A stretch of DNA of 64,000 bases from Castellaniella ginsengisoli (GCF_039523235.1 NZ_BAAAEX010000013.1), one strand, 5' to 3'; numbered from the stretch's first letter, positions 9,103 through 19,102 are shown. Notes: a model not told the origin generated them from the letters alone. Translations and numbers: made by a program.

Positions 9103-9802
9103 TCCCGCCGCCGAAGCCGTATTGCGCGCCGAACACCTGGCCAAGACCTACGACGAGGGGGCCGGGCGGGTCGAAGTCCTGCGGGACGTCAACCTGGCGG
9201 TCTATCCCCACGAGATGATCGCCGTGGTCGGCGCCTCGGGGTCGGGCAAAAGCACGCTGCTGCACCTGCTGGGCCTGCTGGAGGAACCGGACGAGGGCCG
9301 GCTGTGGATCGCCGGCCAAGCCGCCACCGGCCTGGATGAGCGGCGCCGCAGCCGCTTGCGCAACCAGACTTTGGGTTTCGTCTACCAGTTCCATCATCTG
9401 CTGCCGGAATTCTCCGCGCTGGACAATGTGGCCATGCCGCTGATCGTGCGCCGCATGGCCCGCGCGCAGGCCCGGGAGCGGGCGGCCGCGATGCTGGATC
9501 AGGTCGGCCTGGCGGCGCGCGCCGCACATTTTCCGGGCCAGTTGTCGGGCGGCGAACGCCAGCGGGTGGCCCTGGCGCGGGCGCTGGTCACTCGCCCGGT
9601 CTGCGTGCTGGCCGACGAGCCCACCGGCAATCTGGACCGCCATACGGCCGACGCCATGTTTGCGTTGCTGACGCGCATCAATCAGGATCTGGGCACGGCC
9701 TTCGTCATCGTCACCCATGATCCGGCCCTGGCCGCCCTGGCGCACCGGCGTTTTCACATGCAGGCGGGATTGCTGGCCGAGGACACGCAAGAGGCGGGCT
9801 GA
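9095..9802 (+). CDS. lolD: Lipoprotein-releasing ABC transporter ATPase LolD
   Basis: A 235-residue ATPase that drives LolC/E. It has Walker A GASGSGKST, signature LSGGERQRVALARAL, Walker B VLADEPTGNLD and the switch histidine (IVTHD). The sequence QFHHLLPEFSALDNVAMPL after the Q-loop is typical of LolD. Overlap with lolC by 8 bp shows an operon. Confidence 0.95.
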   Translation: MIDPAAEAVLRAEHLAKTYDEGAGRVEVLRDVNLAVYPHEMIAVVGASGSGKSTLLHLLGLLEEPDEGRLWIAGQAATGLDERRRSRLRNQTLGFVYQFHHLLPEFSALDNVAMPLIVRRMARAQARERAAAMLDQVGLAARAAHFPGQLSGGERQRVALARALVTRPVCVLADEPTGNLDRHTADAMFALLTRINQDLGTAFVIVTHDPALAALAHRRFHMQAGLLAEDTQEAG

Positions 9803-9883
9803 CGCGCCGTATCCAGCCGCTTGCGGCCGGGCGGCGGCTCCCCGGCCGAGCGACCGCCTGGCGGACGTCCGAACGGAGGACCC

Positions 9884-10723
9884 ATGCTGATCGACACCCA
9901 CTGCCACCTGGACGCTTCCGAATTCGACGCCGACCGGCCGGCCGTGATTGAGCGGGCGCGCCGGGCGGGCGTGCGGGGTCTCGTGATCCCGGCCGTGATG
10001 CGCGCCAATTTCGCCGTCGTGCGGGATCTGGCGCATGCCACACCGGGCGCCTGCTATGCCTTGGGCATCCATCCGTTGTACGTCGGCCGCTCCGACGATG
10101 CGGATCTGGACGCGCTGGATGCCGCGCTGACGGCGGCAAAGGGCGATTCCAGGCTGGTGGCGATCGGCGAGATCGGCCTGGATTTTTTCGTGCCCGACGC
10201 GAGTACGCCGGAATTGCGCGCCCGCCAGGAATGGTTCTACGCTCGCCAGCTCGACCTGGCGCAGCGCCACGGCCTGCCGGTGCTGCTGCACGTGCGCCGG
10301 TCCCAGGACACGCTGCTCAAGCACCTGCGCCGCCGTGCGCCCGTCGGCGGCATCGCCCATGCCTTCAACGGCAGCTTCCAGCAGGCGGAACAGTTCATCG
10401 CGCAGGGCTTCGCGCTGGGCATGGGCGGGGCCATGACCTTCGAGCGCGCCCTGCAGATCCGCCGCCTGGCGGCCGAATTGCCCGCCGAGGCCCTGGTGCT
10501 GGAAACCGACGCGCCCGACATCCCGCCTGCCTGGTTGGGGCGCGGTCCCGACGGCCGGCCCCGGCCCGTGCGCAACGAACCGGCGGAAACGGCCGGCATC
10601 GCCCGCGTCCTGGCCGGATTGCGTGGCCTCGATACCGCGGCGCTGACCGCGCGGTGCGCCGCCAATGCTCGCCGGGTGCTGCCCCGGCTGGCGCGCGTCC
10701 TGGGCGAAGCGGATGGCGCGTAG
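9884..10723 (+). CDS. tatD: TatD-family metal-dependent DNase
   Basis: A 279-residue TIM-barrel hydrolase. Motifs are MLIDTHCHLDASEFD (HxH metal pair), IGEIGLDFF, LPVLLHVRRS, GIAHAFNGS and LVLETDAPD with the terminal catalytic Asp. TatD/YcfH-like enzymes are 3'-5' exonucleases linked to DNA repair. The ATG at 9884 has GGAGG 5 bp upstream (9875-9879); the frame extends a little further without support. It lies 81 bp behind lolD. Confidence 0.92.
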   Translation: MLIDTHCHLDASEFDADRPAVIERARRAGVRGLVIPAVMRANFAVVRDLAHATPGACYALGIHPLYVGRSDDADLDALDAALTAAKGDSRLVAIGEIGLDFFVPDASTPELRARQEWFYARQLDLAQRHGLPVLLHVRRSQDTLLKHLRRRAPVGGIAHAFNGSFQQAEQFIAQGFALGMGGAMTFERALQIRRLAAELPAEALVLETDAPDIPPAWLGRGPDGRPRPVRNEPAETAGIARVLAGLRGLDTAALTARCAANARRVLPRLARVLGEADGA

Positions 10724-11074
10724 CTATTCGTGCTGAAGAATGTTGACGAGCGTGTCGAGCGGGTCCCTGACGTAGAACCGGCGGACGCCCCACGGCTCGT
10801 TGGCGGGGCCGTACTCCACGGGAATCCCGCTTGTCCGCACGCGTTGCAAGGCTTCATCGAGGTCATCCACCTCGATGGACAGGTCAGGTACGGGCGTGTC
10901 GGAACCGCCCTGGCTTGCGAAGCTGACCTGGACCGTCATTTTGTCGGGGCTGGTGTACGTGCGAAGCCAGCCGTGGTCCATGGCGAGTTCGAGACCCAGA
11001 ATATCCCGGTAGAACGCATCCACCGCGGCGGGTTCGGGTGTCGGGATGTTGGCGACGATTCGTTTGACCTTCAT
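10724..11074 (-). CDS. VOC (glyoxalase/bleomycin-resistance) family protein
   Basis: A 116-residue single-repeat vicinal-oxygen-chelate protein: MKVKRIVANIPTPEPAAVDAFYRDILGLELAMDHGWLRTY, then DLSIEVDDLDEALQRVRTSGIPVEYGPANEPWGVRRFYVRDPLDTLVNILQHE. The FYVRDPxGxxVNI pattern contains the usual C-terminal metal-ligand region. The ATG at 11074 follows GGAGGTCCC and is clearly the start, although the frame reaches 11107. It ends back to back with tatD (convergent, no gap). The substrate could be a drug, a glyoxal adduct or an aromatic compound. Confidence 0.88.
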   Translation of the reverse strand: MKVKRIVANIPTPEPAAVDAFYRDILGLELAMDHGWLRTYTSPDKMTVQVSFASQGGSDTPVPDLSIEVDDLDEALQRVRTSGIPVEYGPANEPWGVRRFYVRDPLDTLVNILQHE

Positions 11075-11250
11075 GGGACCTCCGGATGTGCGGGTTGCCA
11101 ACCCCACAGCTTATTGAAGCCGGACGTTTTTCCGCAAGCGGGTCTTGCCAGGCACTGCGTGGTTTCCCCCATGGACCGGGATGCGCGTGAGGCGTTCCGG
11201 CGGCCCGTTCATCCCCTAAGCTGAAAGAGGATTCGTTTTCGGGGGAAGGC

Positions 11251-13926
11251 ATGCTCGGGCGCGCGATGACGGCGGCGGGACTGGGCGGCGTGCTCGGCGC
11301 CCATGGTCTGGTCGATCTGCCGGGAAGCGGTGCGCTGGCGCTGGCATCCGGCGTGCTGGGGCTGGCGGGGTGGGGAATATGGCGTGCGAGCGCGCGCGGG
11401 TCGGAACGGCCCGGTGAGGCCGGGCATCGCGATGTGTTGGCGGGGGCGGGTCGGACGCGTGCCGCTGCCCTGTTGCGCGGCGCGATGCTCTGCCTGTTGG
11501 GCGCCTGGGCCGGCTTCACGTTCACCGTGCTGTGCGCCCAGGCGCGCCTGGACCAGACGCTGGCCGACGGCAATGTGGACCGTGTGTCGCGCGTCACGCT
11601 GCGCGTCGACAGCCTGCCCAAATTGCAGCCGGACCTGCTGGCTTTCGACGCCGTGGTGCTGGATGCGCATCCCGGCGGCGTGCCGGAGCGCATCCGGGTG
11701 CGCTGGCCGGCCGGCGGCTGGCGCGGCCCCTATGCGCCCGCGCGGCCAGCCGACCCGCCATTGCCCGAGGTGCGGCCCGGCCAGGTCTGGCGCATGGCCC
11801 TGGTGCTGCGGCCGGTGCGCGCGGCGCAAAATCTGCACGCGTTTGATTACGAAGCCCATGCTTTCGCCGCCGGGATTCGTGCGCAGGGCACGGTGCGGGG
11901 CGCGCCGGAATGGCTGCGCGACGAGGACTGGGCCGGCTTGTCCGTCGTCGCCGGGCGCGCACGCCACGCAGTGCGCGAGGCCATGGCCCCTTATCTGCAG
12001 GACCTGCGCTATGGACCGGTGCTGCGGGCCCTGGCCATCGGGGACCAGGATGGGGTGGACGCCGCCGACTGGACGGTCTTCAACCGCGCCGGGATCACGC
12101 ATCTGGTGTCCATCAGCGGTTCGCACATCACCATGCTGGCCGGGGCGGGCGCTCTGGCGGTGTCGGCCCTGTGGCGCCGCCTGCGCTGGCGTGGTCGTGG
12201 TCTGGCGGAACGTTGGCCGGCCCGTCGGGCGGGCGCCGTCGCGGCGCTGCTGGTCGCCTGGCTCTATTGCCTGCTGGCGGGGTGGGGCGTGCCCGCGCGG
12301 CGCACCTTTCTGATGCTGGCCGTGGTGGCGGGCGCCCAGGCCCTGCAACTGCGCCTGAGCGGCGCGCGGGTGCTGGCGCTGGCGGCTGTGGCCGTGGTGG
12401 CGACGGACCCCTGGTCCGTGCTGGCGGGCGGATTCTGGTTGTCGTTCCTGGCGGTGGGCGTGCTGCTGGCCGCCGGGTCAAGGGTGGAGGCGGCGGCTGG
12501 GTCTGATGCGGCAGCCCGCGCCGATCCGGCGCTGGGCACGCCGGGAAACGCGGCGCCGCCTGGACCCCGGACTGAACGGCGGCGCGACCGCTGGTTGTGC
12601 GGCCTGAAGCAGGCGGCGCGCCTGCAATGGGAGGTGACCTGGGCTTTGGCCCCGCTGTTGGCCTGGACGTTTCATGAGGTCTCCCTGGTGTCGCCATTGG
12701 CCAATGCCTATGCCATTCCGGTGATCGAACTGCTGATCACGCCGCTGTCGCTGCTGCTGGCCGCCGTGGCGCTGGTGCCGGGCCTGGCAACGGTGGCCGG
12801 CGGTCTGGCCTGGCTGGCGCATGGCGCGCTGGCGCTGATGATGCGGCCGACCGAGTGGCTGGCAGCCCTGCCGACCTGGCCGACGCCCGCCGGGCCGGCG
12901 TGGGTGTATCTGTTGGCGCTGGCCGGCGTGGCGGTGGCGCTCTGGCCGCAAGCGCGTGTCGGGGCTGCGAGGCCCACCGACCCGGCGCGGGGCGGCAAGG
13001 GCGTGGCGGGGTATCGGGCTGGCGCGGTCCGCCGCCATCGCGCCTGGGGCTGGCTGGCTCTGGCGCCGATGTTGCTGTGGCCGCCGGACCGTCCGGGCGA
13101 AGGGGAATGGGATCTGCATGCGCTGGACGTCGGGCAGGGCAGTGCGCTGCTGATCCGCACGGCGCGGCATGCGCTGCTGTTCGACGCCGGCGCGCGCCAT
13201 GCGCGGGATGCGGACGAGGGCGCCCGCACCGTTGTTCCGGTGCTGAAGGCGCTGGGGGTGCGCCGCCTGGATGCGCTGATCGTGTCCCACGCCGATCTGG
13301 ACCACGCCGGCGGCGTGCGCAGTGTGCTCGCGGCGGTCCCCGTGGCGCAGGCGTTTGCGTCCTTCGACCTGGAAGCCTGGCTGCGGGCCGAGACCCGCAA
13401 GCTGGGCGAGGCGGTCACGCCCTTGCCCCTGGCGGCCGTGCCTTGCCGGTTCGGCGACCGCTGGCGGCTGGACGGGGTCGAGTTCGAATTCCTGTGGCCA
13501 TTGGATGTGCGTGCGCGGCGCCGGGGGGTCGAGGCCAACGCCGGCAGTTGCGTGCTGCGGGTGCGGGGAGGCCATCACAGCCTGCTGCTGACGGGCGATA
13601 TCGAGATCCGCGCCGAATCCGCGTTGGTCGAGCGCGGGCTGACGCCCGCGGACGTGGTCGTGGCCGCGCACCACGGGTCGCGGACTTCCTCGTCGGCCGC
13701 CTTCACCAAGGCCGTGGCCGCCCGCCACGTCATCGTCCAGGCGGGCGCCTGGAACCGGCACGGCCACCCGGATGCCGCCGTGCTGCAGCGCTGGCGCCGA
13801 GCCGGCGCGACACTCTGGCGAACCGATCGGCAAGGCGGGGTAAACGCCCGGTCGCGCGCGGCCGGCCTGTCGTTGTACAGTGTTCTGGAGTCGTCCCGGC
13901 GTGCGTGGCATGGGCGGCGCCCCTAA
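11251..13926 (+). CDS. comEC: DNA internalization competence protein ComEC/Rec2
   Basis: An 891-residue membrane protein forming the inner-membrane channel for natural transformation. Order of parts: N-terminal helices, an OB-like domain (~residues 90-200), the Competence domain with many helices (GDQDGVDAADWTVFNRAGITHLVSISGSHI), then a C-terminal metallo-beta-lactamase domain (LHALDVGQGSALLIRT, SHADLDHAGGV, LLTGDIE, VVAAHHGSRTS). The length is at the upper end of the family, and the protein looks intact. GGGGAAGG lies just before the ATG. Its presence suggests potential competence, though pilus genes are not in view. Confidence 0.93.
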   Translation: MLGRAMTAAGLGGVLGAHGLVDLPGSGALALASGVLGLAGWGIWRASARGSERPGEAGHRDVLAGAGRTRAAALLRGAMLCLLGAWAGFTFTVLCAQARLDQTLADGNVDRVSRVTLRVDSLPKLQPDLLAFDAVVLDAHPGGVPERIRVRWPAGGWRGPYAPARPADPPLPEVRPGQVWRMALVLRPVRAAQNLHAFDYEAHAFAAGIRAQGTVRGAPEWLRDEDWAGLSVVAGRARHAVREAMAPYLQDLRYGPVLRALAIGDQDGVDAADWTVFNRAGITHLVSISGSHITMLAGAGALAVSALWRRLRWRGRGLAERWPARRAGAVAALLVAWLYCLLAGWGVPARRTFLMLAVVAGAQALQLRLSGARVLALAAVAVVATDPWSVLAGGFWLSFLAVGVLLAAGSRVEAAAGSDAAARADPALGTPGNAAPPGPRTERRRDRWLCGLKQAARLQWEVTWALAPLLAWTFHEVSLVSPLANAYAIPVIELLITPLSLLLAAVALVPGLATVAGGLAWLAHGALALMMRPTEWLAALPTWPTPAGPAWVYLLALAGVAVALWPQARVGAARPTDPARGGKGVAGYRAGAVRRHRAWGWLALAPMLLWPPDRPGEGEWDLHALDVGQGSALLIRTARHALLFDAGARHARDADEGARTVVPVLKALGVRRLDALIVSHADLDHAGGVRSVLAAVPVAQAFASFDLEAWLRAETRKLGEAVTPLPLAAVPCRFGDRWRLDGVEFEFLWPLDVRARRRGVEANAGSCVLRVRGGHHSLLLTGDIEIRAESALVERGLTPADVVVAAHHGSRTSSSAAFTKAVAARHVIVQAGAWNRHGHPDAAVLQRWRRAGATLWRTDRQGGVNARSRAAGLSLYSVLESSRRAWHGRRP

Positions 13927-14068
13927 TGGTTTTCTCGGTCTTGCGCGATCGCGCGGGATCGGTGATGATCCGGCAGCCGTCCACAAGACGACTGTGGTCC
14001 TTTCGAGAATGTCCGGGATACCGGATTCTCTTGCGGGCTTGTGAAAAATCCAAAAGATTTTTGCGACC

Positions 14069-15301
14069 ATGACACAGAAACCTCTGAAGTTCTACGTGCC
14101 CGAGCCCTCGGGGCGTCCCGGTCAGGCGACCGATTTTTCCTACCTGCGTCTGCAGCCCGCCGGGGCGGCACGCAAACCCCCCATCGATATTGCCCCTTAC
14201 GATACCCGCGACCTGGCCATCGGGCTGATCCGCGTGCTCGACGATCAGGGCGAGGTGCAGGGCCCCTGGGCCGAGGACATCCCCGACGACGATCTGCTGC
14301 GCCGCGGCCTGCATGCCATGGTCAAGACGCGCATCTTCGATGCCCGCATGGTCATCGCACAGCGCCAGAAAAAGACCTCGTTCTACATGCAGTGCCTGGG
14401 CGAGGAGGCCATCGCCATCGGCCAGTCCCTGGCGCTGCGCGAAGGCGACATGCATTTTCCGTCCTACCGTCAGCAGGGCCTGCTCATTGCGCAGGACTAT
14501 CCCCTGTTCGACATGATGTGCCAGATTTTTTCCAACGATCAGGATCCGCTCAAGGGGCGCCAGTTGCCGGTGCTGTATTCGGTGCCGGAAAAAGGTTTCT
14601 TTACCCTGTCCGGCAACCTGGGCACGCAGATGCCCCAGGCGGTGGGCTGGGCCATGGCTTCGGCCATCAAGGGCGATACCCGCATCGCCTGCGGCTGGAT
14701 CGGCGACGGCGCCACGGCCGAATCCGACTACCAGACGGCGCTGCTGTTCGCGCATGTGTACCGGGCGCCGGTGATCCTCAATGTGATCAACAACCAGTGG
14801 GCGATCTCGACCTTCCAGTCGGTTGCGGGCGGCGAGGGCACCACCCTGGCGGCGCGCGGCATCGGTTCGAACGTGGCTTCGCTGCGGGTGGACGGCAACG
14901 ATTTCCTGGCGGTCTACGCGGTTTCCCGGTGGGCTGCCGAACGGGCCCGCAACAATCACGGCGCCACGCTGATCGAATGGGTCAGCTACCGGGCCGGGCC
15001 GCACTCCACGTCAGACGATCCTTCGAAGTACCGGCCCGCCGACGACTGGTCGCGCTTCCCGCTGGGCGATCCGATCGTGCGGCTGAAGGACTACATGATC
15101 AAACGCGGCATCTGGTCCGAGCAGGAACACCAGGAACTGCAGAAGGCGTGCGAGGCCGAGGTCGTCGCCGCCCAGAAAAAGGCCGAAGCCCATGGCACGC
15201 TCGCCACGGGACGGACCAGCAGCGTCGCGACCATGTTCGAGGATGTGTACAAGGACATGCCGGCCCACCTGCGCCGGCAGCGCCAGGAACTGGGGGTGTA
15301 A
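14069..15301 (+). CDS. bkdA1: Branched-chain 2-oxoacid dehydrogenase E1 alpha subunit
   Basis: A 410-residue thiamine-diphosphate enzyme subunit, the same length as Pseudomonas BkdA1. Motifs are TSFYMQCLGEEAIAIG, HFPSYRQQG, the TPP-binding GDGATAES...NVINNQWAIST and YRAGPHSTSDDPSKYR (phosphorylation-loop region in animal homologues). With E1 beta it decarboxylates the 2-oxoacids from valine, leucine and isoleucine and passes the acyl group to E2. First gene of a four-gene operon; gap to bkdA2 is 5 bp. No dedicated regulator (BkdR/Lrp type) is found next to it. Confidence 0.95.
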   Translation: MTQKPLKFYVPEPSGRPGQATDFSYLRLQPAGAARKPPIDIAPYDTRDLAIGLIRVLDDQGEVQGPWAEDIPDDDLLRRGLHAMVKTRIFDARMVIAQRQKKTSFYMQCLGEEAIAIGQSLALREGDMHFPSYRQQGLLIAQDYPLFDMMCQIFSNDQDPLKGRQLPVLYSVPEKGFFTLSGNLGTQMPQAVGWAMASAIKGDTRIACGWIGDGATAESDYQTALLFAHVYRAPVILNVINNQWAISTFQSVAGGEGTTLAARGIGSNVASLRVDGNDFLAVYAVSRWAAERARNNHGATLIEWVSYRAGPHSTSDDPSKYRPADDWSRFPLGDPIVRLKDYMIKRGIWSEQEHQELQKACEAEVVAAQKKAEAHGTLATGRTSSVATMFEDVYKDMPAHLRRQRQELGV

Positions 15302-15306
15302 TCAGC

Positions 15307-16344
15307 ATGGCACAGGAAAAAACCAAGACCCGTCCCATGACGATGATCCAGGCCTTGCGTTCGGCCATGGACGTCATGCTGGAGCGGGACGACAACGTCG
15401 TCGTTTTCGGAGAAGACGTCGGCTATTTTGGCGGCGTGTTCCGCTGCACCGAGGGCCTGCAGGCCAAGTACGGCCAGTCGCGCGTGTTCGATGCGCCCAT
15501 TTCGGAAAGCGGCATCGTGGCGGCGGCCATCGGCATGGGGGCCTACGGCCTGCGGCCGGTGGTCGAGATCCAGTTCGCGGATTATTTCTATCCCGCGGCC
15601 GACCAGATATTCTCCGAGGCGGCGCGCCTGCGCTACCGTTCGGCAGGCGGTTATACGGCGCCGCTGACGATCCGCATGCCTTGCGGCGGCGGGATCTTTG
15701 GCGGCCAGACCCACAGCCAGAGCCCGGAAGCCCTGTTCACGCACGTCGCCGGCCTGCGCACCGTCATGCCGTCCAATCCCTACGACGCCAAGGGCCTGTT
15801 GATCAGTTCCATCGAGAACGACGACCCGGTCATCTTCCTCGAACCCAAGCGCCTGTACAACGGCCCCTTCGACGGTCACCACGACCAGCCCGTCGTGCCC
15901 TGGTCCAAGCACCCCCTGGGCAACGTGCCCGAGGGTTATTACACCGTGCCGCTGGACGTGGCCTCGATCTACCGCGAAGGCCGGGAACTGACCGTGCTGA
16001 CCTACGGCACCATGGTCTATGTGGCCGAAGTCGCCGCCCGTGAGGCCGGCATCGAGGCCGACATCATCGATCTGCGCAGCCTCTGGCCGCTGGATCTGGA
16101 CACGATCCTGGCGTCCGTGCGCAAGACTGGCCGCTGCGTGGTGCTGCACGAGGCCACCCGCACCAGCGGTTTCGGCGCCGAGTTGTGCGCGCTGGTCCAG
16201 GAGCATTGTTTCTATCATCTGGAGGCCCCGGTGGAACGCATCACCGGGTGGGACACGCCCTATCCCCATTCGCACGAATGGGCTTATTTCCCCGGCCCCA
16301 AGCGGGTCGCGGAGGCGTTCAAACGCGTGTTCCGGGAGGCATAA
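15307..16344 (+). CDS. bkdA2: Branched-chain 2-oxoacid dehydrogenase E1 beta subunit
   Basis: A 345-residue transketolase-like subunit: MTMIQALRSAMDVMLERDDNVVVFGEDVGYFGGVFR, VFDAPISESGIVAAAIGMGAYG and C-terminal DLRSLWPLDLDTILASVRKTGRCVVLHEA. The frame is open far upstream, but the ATG at 15307 gives the family N-terminus. Its stop overlaps the bkdB start (TAATG, 16342-16346). Confidence 0.95.
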   Translation: MAQEKTKTRPMTMIQALRSAMDVMLERDDNVVVFGEDVGYFGGVFRCTEGLQAKYGQSRVFDAPISESGIVAAAIGMGAYGLRPVVEIQFADYFYPAADQIFSEAARLRYRSAGGYTAPLTIRMPCGGGIFGGQTHSQSPEALFTHVAGLRTVMPSNPYDAKGLLISSIENDDPVIFLEPKRLYNGPFDGHHDQPVVPWSKHPLGNVPEGYYTVPLDVASIYREGRELTVLTYGTMVYVAEVAAREAGIEADIIDLRSLWPLDLDTILASVRKTGRCVVLHEATRTSGFGAELCALVQEHCFYHLEAPVERITGWDTPYPHSHEWAYFPGPKRVAEAFKRVFREA

Positions 16345-17666
16345 TGGGTATTCACATCATCAAGATGCCGGACATCGGCGAAGGCATCGCGGAAGTCGAA
16401 CTGGTTGAATGGCACGTCCAGGCGGGCGAGGCCGTGGTCGAGGATCAGATCCTGGCCGACGTCATGACCGACAAGGCCACCGTCCAGGTGCCATCCCCCG
16501 TGCACGGGCGCGTCATGTCGCTGGGCGGCAAGGTTGGCGACGTCATGGCGGTGGGCTCCGAGCTCATCCGCCTGGAAGTCGAGGGCGAGGGCAACGAAGG
16601 GGCGGTCGGCACGACGTCCCGGGCCGCACCCGCCGCGCCGGTTGCGCCGCAAGCCGCGCCCGAGCCCGCGCCGGCACCCGCGCCCGTCGAGGCGCTCGAA
16701 ACCGTCGCCGCACCCGGCCCTGCGCCGGTGGCCCGCGGCGCGCAGGCGCCGCACGCCGCCTCGCATGCGCCGTCCCGCCCCGAGGGCCAGCGCCCGCTGG
16801 CTTCGCCCGCCGTGCGCCGCCGCGCCTGGGATCTGGGCATCACCCTGCAATACGTGCCGGGCACGGGCCCCGCCGGCCGGATCACGCATGGCGATCTGGA
16901 CGCCTGGCTGGCGCGCGACCGCAACGAGACCTCGATCCGCACCACCGGCGCGCTCTACGCCGCCCATCACGAGGAAACTGAAATCCCCGTCATCGGCCTG
17001 CGGCGCAAGATCGCGCAGAAAATGCAGGAATCCAAGCGCCGCATCCCGCACTTCACCTATGTCGAAGAAATCGACGTGACCGAGCTGGAATCGCTGCGCG
17101 CGCGCCTCAACGCTTTGCACAGCGCCGAGCGCGGCAAGCTGACCTTGCTGCCGTTCCTGGCGCGCGCCATGGTGCTGGCGCTGCGCGAATTCCCGCAGAT
17201 CAACGCCCGCTACGATGACGATGCGGGGGTGGTGACCCAGTACGGAGCCGTCCACCTGGGCGTGGCGGCACAGACGCCGTCTGGCCTGATGGTGCCGGTG
17301 CTGCATCACGCCGAAACCCTGGATCTCTGGTCGTGCGCCGCGGAAGTCGCACGCCTGGCCGAGGCCGCCCGCCAGGGCAAGGCCGCGCGCGACGAACTCA
17401 GCGGTTCGACCATCACCCTGACCAGCCTCGGAGCGCTGGGCGGCATCGTGTCCACGCCGGTCATCAATCATCCCGAAGTCGCCATCGTCGGCGTCAATCG
17501 CGTGGTCGAACGCCCTGTATTCCAGGAAGGCCGGGTCGTGGCGCGCAAGCTCATGAATCTGTCCTCGTCTTTCGATCATCGCGTGGTCGACGGCATGCAT
17601 GCCGCCGAGTTCATCCAGTGCATCCGGCGTTATCTGGAGTGCCCGGCGCTCTTGTTCGTGGAGTAA
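16344..17666 (+). CDS. bkdB: Branched-chain 2-oxoacid dehydrogenase E2 (dihydrolipoamide acyltransferase)
   Basis: A 440-residue E2 core protein starting MGIHIIKMPDIGEGIAEVELVEWHV. It has one lipoyl domain with the modified lysine in DVMTDKATVQVPSP, an Ala/Pro-rich linker (~residues 92-150), a peripheral-subunit-binding domain (ASPAVRRRAWDLGITLQYVPGTGPAGRITHGDL) and a catalytic domain ending with SSSFDHRVVDGMHAAEF, which contains the active-site His and Asp. The start overlaps the bkdA2 stop. Confidence 0.95.
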   Translation: MGIHIIKMPDIGEGIAEVELVEWHVQAGEAVVEDQILADVMTDKATVQVPSPVHGRVMSLGGKVGDVMAVGSELIRLEVEGEGNEGAVGTTSRAAPAAPVAPQAAPEPAPAPAPVEALETVAAPGPAPVARGAQAPHAASHAPSRPEGQRPLASPAVRRRAWDLGITLQYVPGTGPAGRITHGDLDAWLARDRNETSIRTTGALYAAHHEETEIPVIGLRRKIAQKMQESKRRIPHFTYVEEIDVTELESLRARLNALHSAERGKLTLLPFLARAMVLALREFPQINARYDDDAGVVTQYGAVHLGVAAQTPSGLMVPVLHHAETLDLWSCAAEVARLAEAARQGKAARDELSGSTITLTSLGALGGIVSTPVINHPEVAIVGVNRVVERPVFQEGRVVARKLMNLSSSFDHRVVDGMHAAEFIQCIRRYLECPALLFVE

Positions 17667-17671
17667 GCAGC

Positions 17672-19081
17672 ATGTCCAATCCCCTCAATACCACCTTGCT
17701 CATCATCGGCGGCGGCCCCGGCGGCTATGTGGCCGCCATCCGCGCCGGCCAACTGGGCATTCCCACCGTGCTGGTCGAAGGCGCCGCCCTGGGCGGCACC
17801 TGCCTGAACATCGGCTGCATCCCGTCCAAGGCGTTGATCCACGTGGCCGAGCAGTTTCACGCCCTGCAGGGCTACGCCGGCGATTCGCCGCTGGGTATCC
17901 GCACCCAGGCGCCCGAACTCGATCTGGCGCGCAGCGTCGCCTGGAAAGACGGCATCGTCAAGAAGCTCACCACGGGCGTGGGCGCGCTGCTGAAAAAGCA
18001 CAAAGTCACTGTGGTCCAGGGCTGGGCGCGCATCGTCGACGGCAAGACCGTGGACGTGGATCCCGTCGTCAAGGGCAAGGCCGGCGCGCCCCAGCGCATC
18101 CGCTGCGAACACCTGCTGCTGGCCACGGGGTCCGAGCCCGCCGCGCTGCCCTTCATGCCGTTCGGCGGCCCGGTGATTTCCTCGACCGAAGCCCTGTCGC
18201 CCAAGAAACTGCCGAAGTCCCTGGCCATCGTGGGCGCGGGCTATATCGGCCTGGAACTGGGCATCGTCTATCGCAAGCTGGGCGTCAAGGTCGACGTGAT
18301 CGAGGCCCAGGAGCGCATTTTGCCAGTCTACGACGCCGACCTGGTCAAGCCGGTGCATGCGGCGCTGAAGTCCCTGGGCGTGGGCCTGCATCTGCAGACC
18401 CAGGTTCTGGGCCTGGCGGAAGACGGCAAGGGCCTGCGGGTCCAGTCGGGCAAGTCCGAGAGCGTGCTGCCCGCCCAGCAAGTGCTGGTGGCTGTTGGCC
18501 GCAAGCCCCGCAGCCGGGGCTTTGGGCTCAGTTCCTTGATGCTCGACATGGACGGTCTGGCCGTGCGCGTGGACGACCGCTGCCGCACCTCCATGAACGG
18601 GGTCTGGGCGATCGGCGACCTGACGGGCGAGCCTATGCTGGCGCACCGCGCCATGGCGCAAGGCGAGTGCGTGGCCGAGCAGATCGCCGGCCATACGCGG
18701 CGCTTCATGCCGGCGGCGATTCCGGCCGTGTGCTTCACCGATCCGGAAGTCGTCACGGCAGGGATGTCGCCGCAGCAGGCGGCCCAGGCGGGCATCGACG
18801 CCATCGACGCGTCCTTCCCGCTGGCGGCCAATGGCCGGGCGATGACGCTGGAATCGACCGATGGCTTCGTGCGCGTGGTGGCGCGGCGCGACAATCACCT
18901 GATCCTGGGCTGGCAGGCCGTGGGCCGGGGGGTGTCGGAATTCGCCGCCGCTTTTGGGCAATCCATCGAGATGGGCGCGCGGCTGGAGGATGTCGGCCAT
19001 ACGATCCATGCGCATCCGACCCAGGGCGAGGCGATTCAGGAGGCGGCCTTGCGGGCGTTGGGGCAGGCGCTGCACGTCTGA
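17672..19081 (+). CDS. lpdV: Dihydrolipoyl dehydrogenase E3 of the branched-chain complex
   Basis: A 469-residue FAD disulfide oxidoreductase: FAD site IIGGGPGGYVAAIRAGQLG, redox-active cysteines in GGTCLNIGCIPSKAL, NAD site IVGAGYIGLELG, second FAD site AIGDLTGEPMLAHRAM, and the C-terminal HAHPTQGE with the catalytic His. It reoxidises E2 lipoate using NAD+. Five bp behind bkdB, last gene of the operon. Confidence 0.95.
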   Translation: MSNPLNTTLLIIGGGPGGYVAAIRAGQLGIPTVLVEGAALGGTCLNIGCIPSKALIHVAEQFHALQGYAGDSPLGIRTQAPELDLARSVAWKDGIVKKLTTGVGALLKKHKVTVVQGWARIVDGKTVDVDPVVKGKAGAPQRIRCEHLLLATGSEPAALPFMPFGGPVISSTEALSPKKLPKSLAIVGAGYIGLELGIVYRKLGVKVDVIEAQERILPVYDADLVKPVHAALKSLGVGLHLQTQVLGLAEDGKGLRVQSGKSESVLPAQQVLVAVGRKPRSRGFGLSSLMLDMDGLAVRVDDRCRTSMNGVWAIGDLTGEPMLAHRAMAQGECVAEQIAGHTRRFMPAAIPAVCFTDPEVVTAGMSPQQAAQAGIDAIDASFPLAANGRAMTLESTDGFVRVVARRDNHLILGWQAVGRGVSEFAAAFGQSIEMGARLEDVGHTIHAHPTQGEAIQEAALRALGQALHV

Positions 19082-19082
19082 G

Positions 19083-19102
19083 AACCCTCCATCGGGGGTT
19101 TT
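19083..19102 (+). terminator. Possible terminator of the bkd operon
   Basis: The stem AACCCTC/GGGGGTT (19083-19089 with 19094-19100, one G-T pair) is closed by a four-base loop and followed by two more T residues. It sits 2 bp after the lpdV stop. Short U-tract, so efficiency is uncertain. Confidence 0.45.
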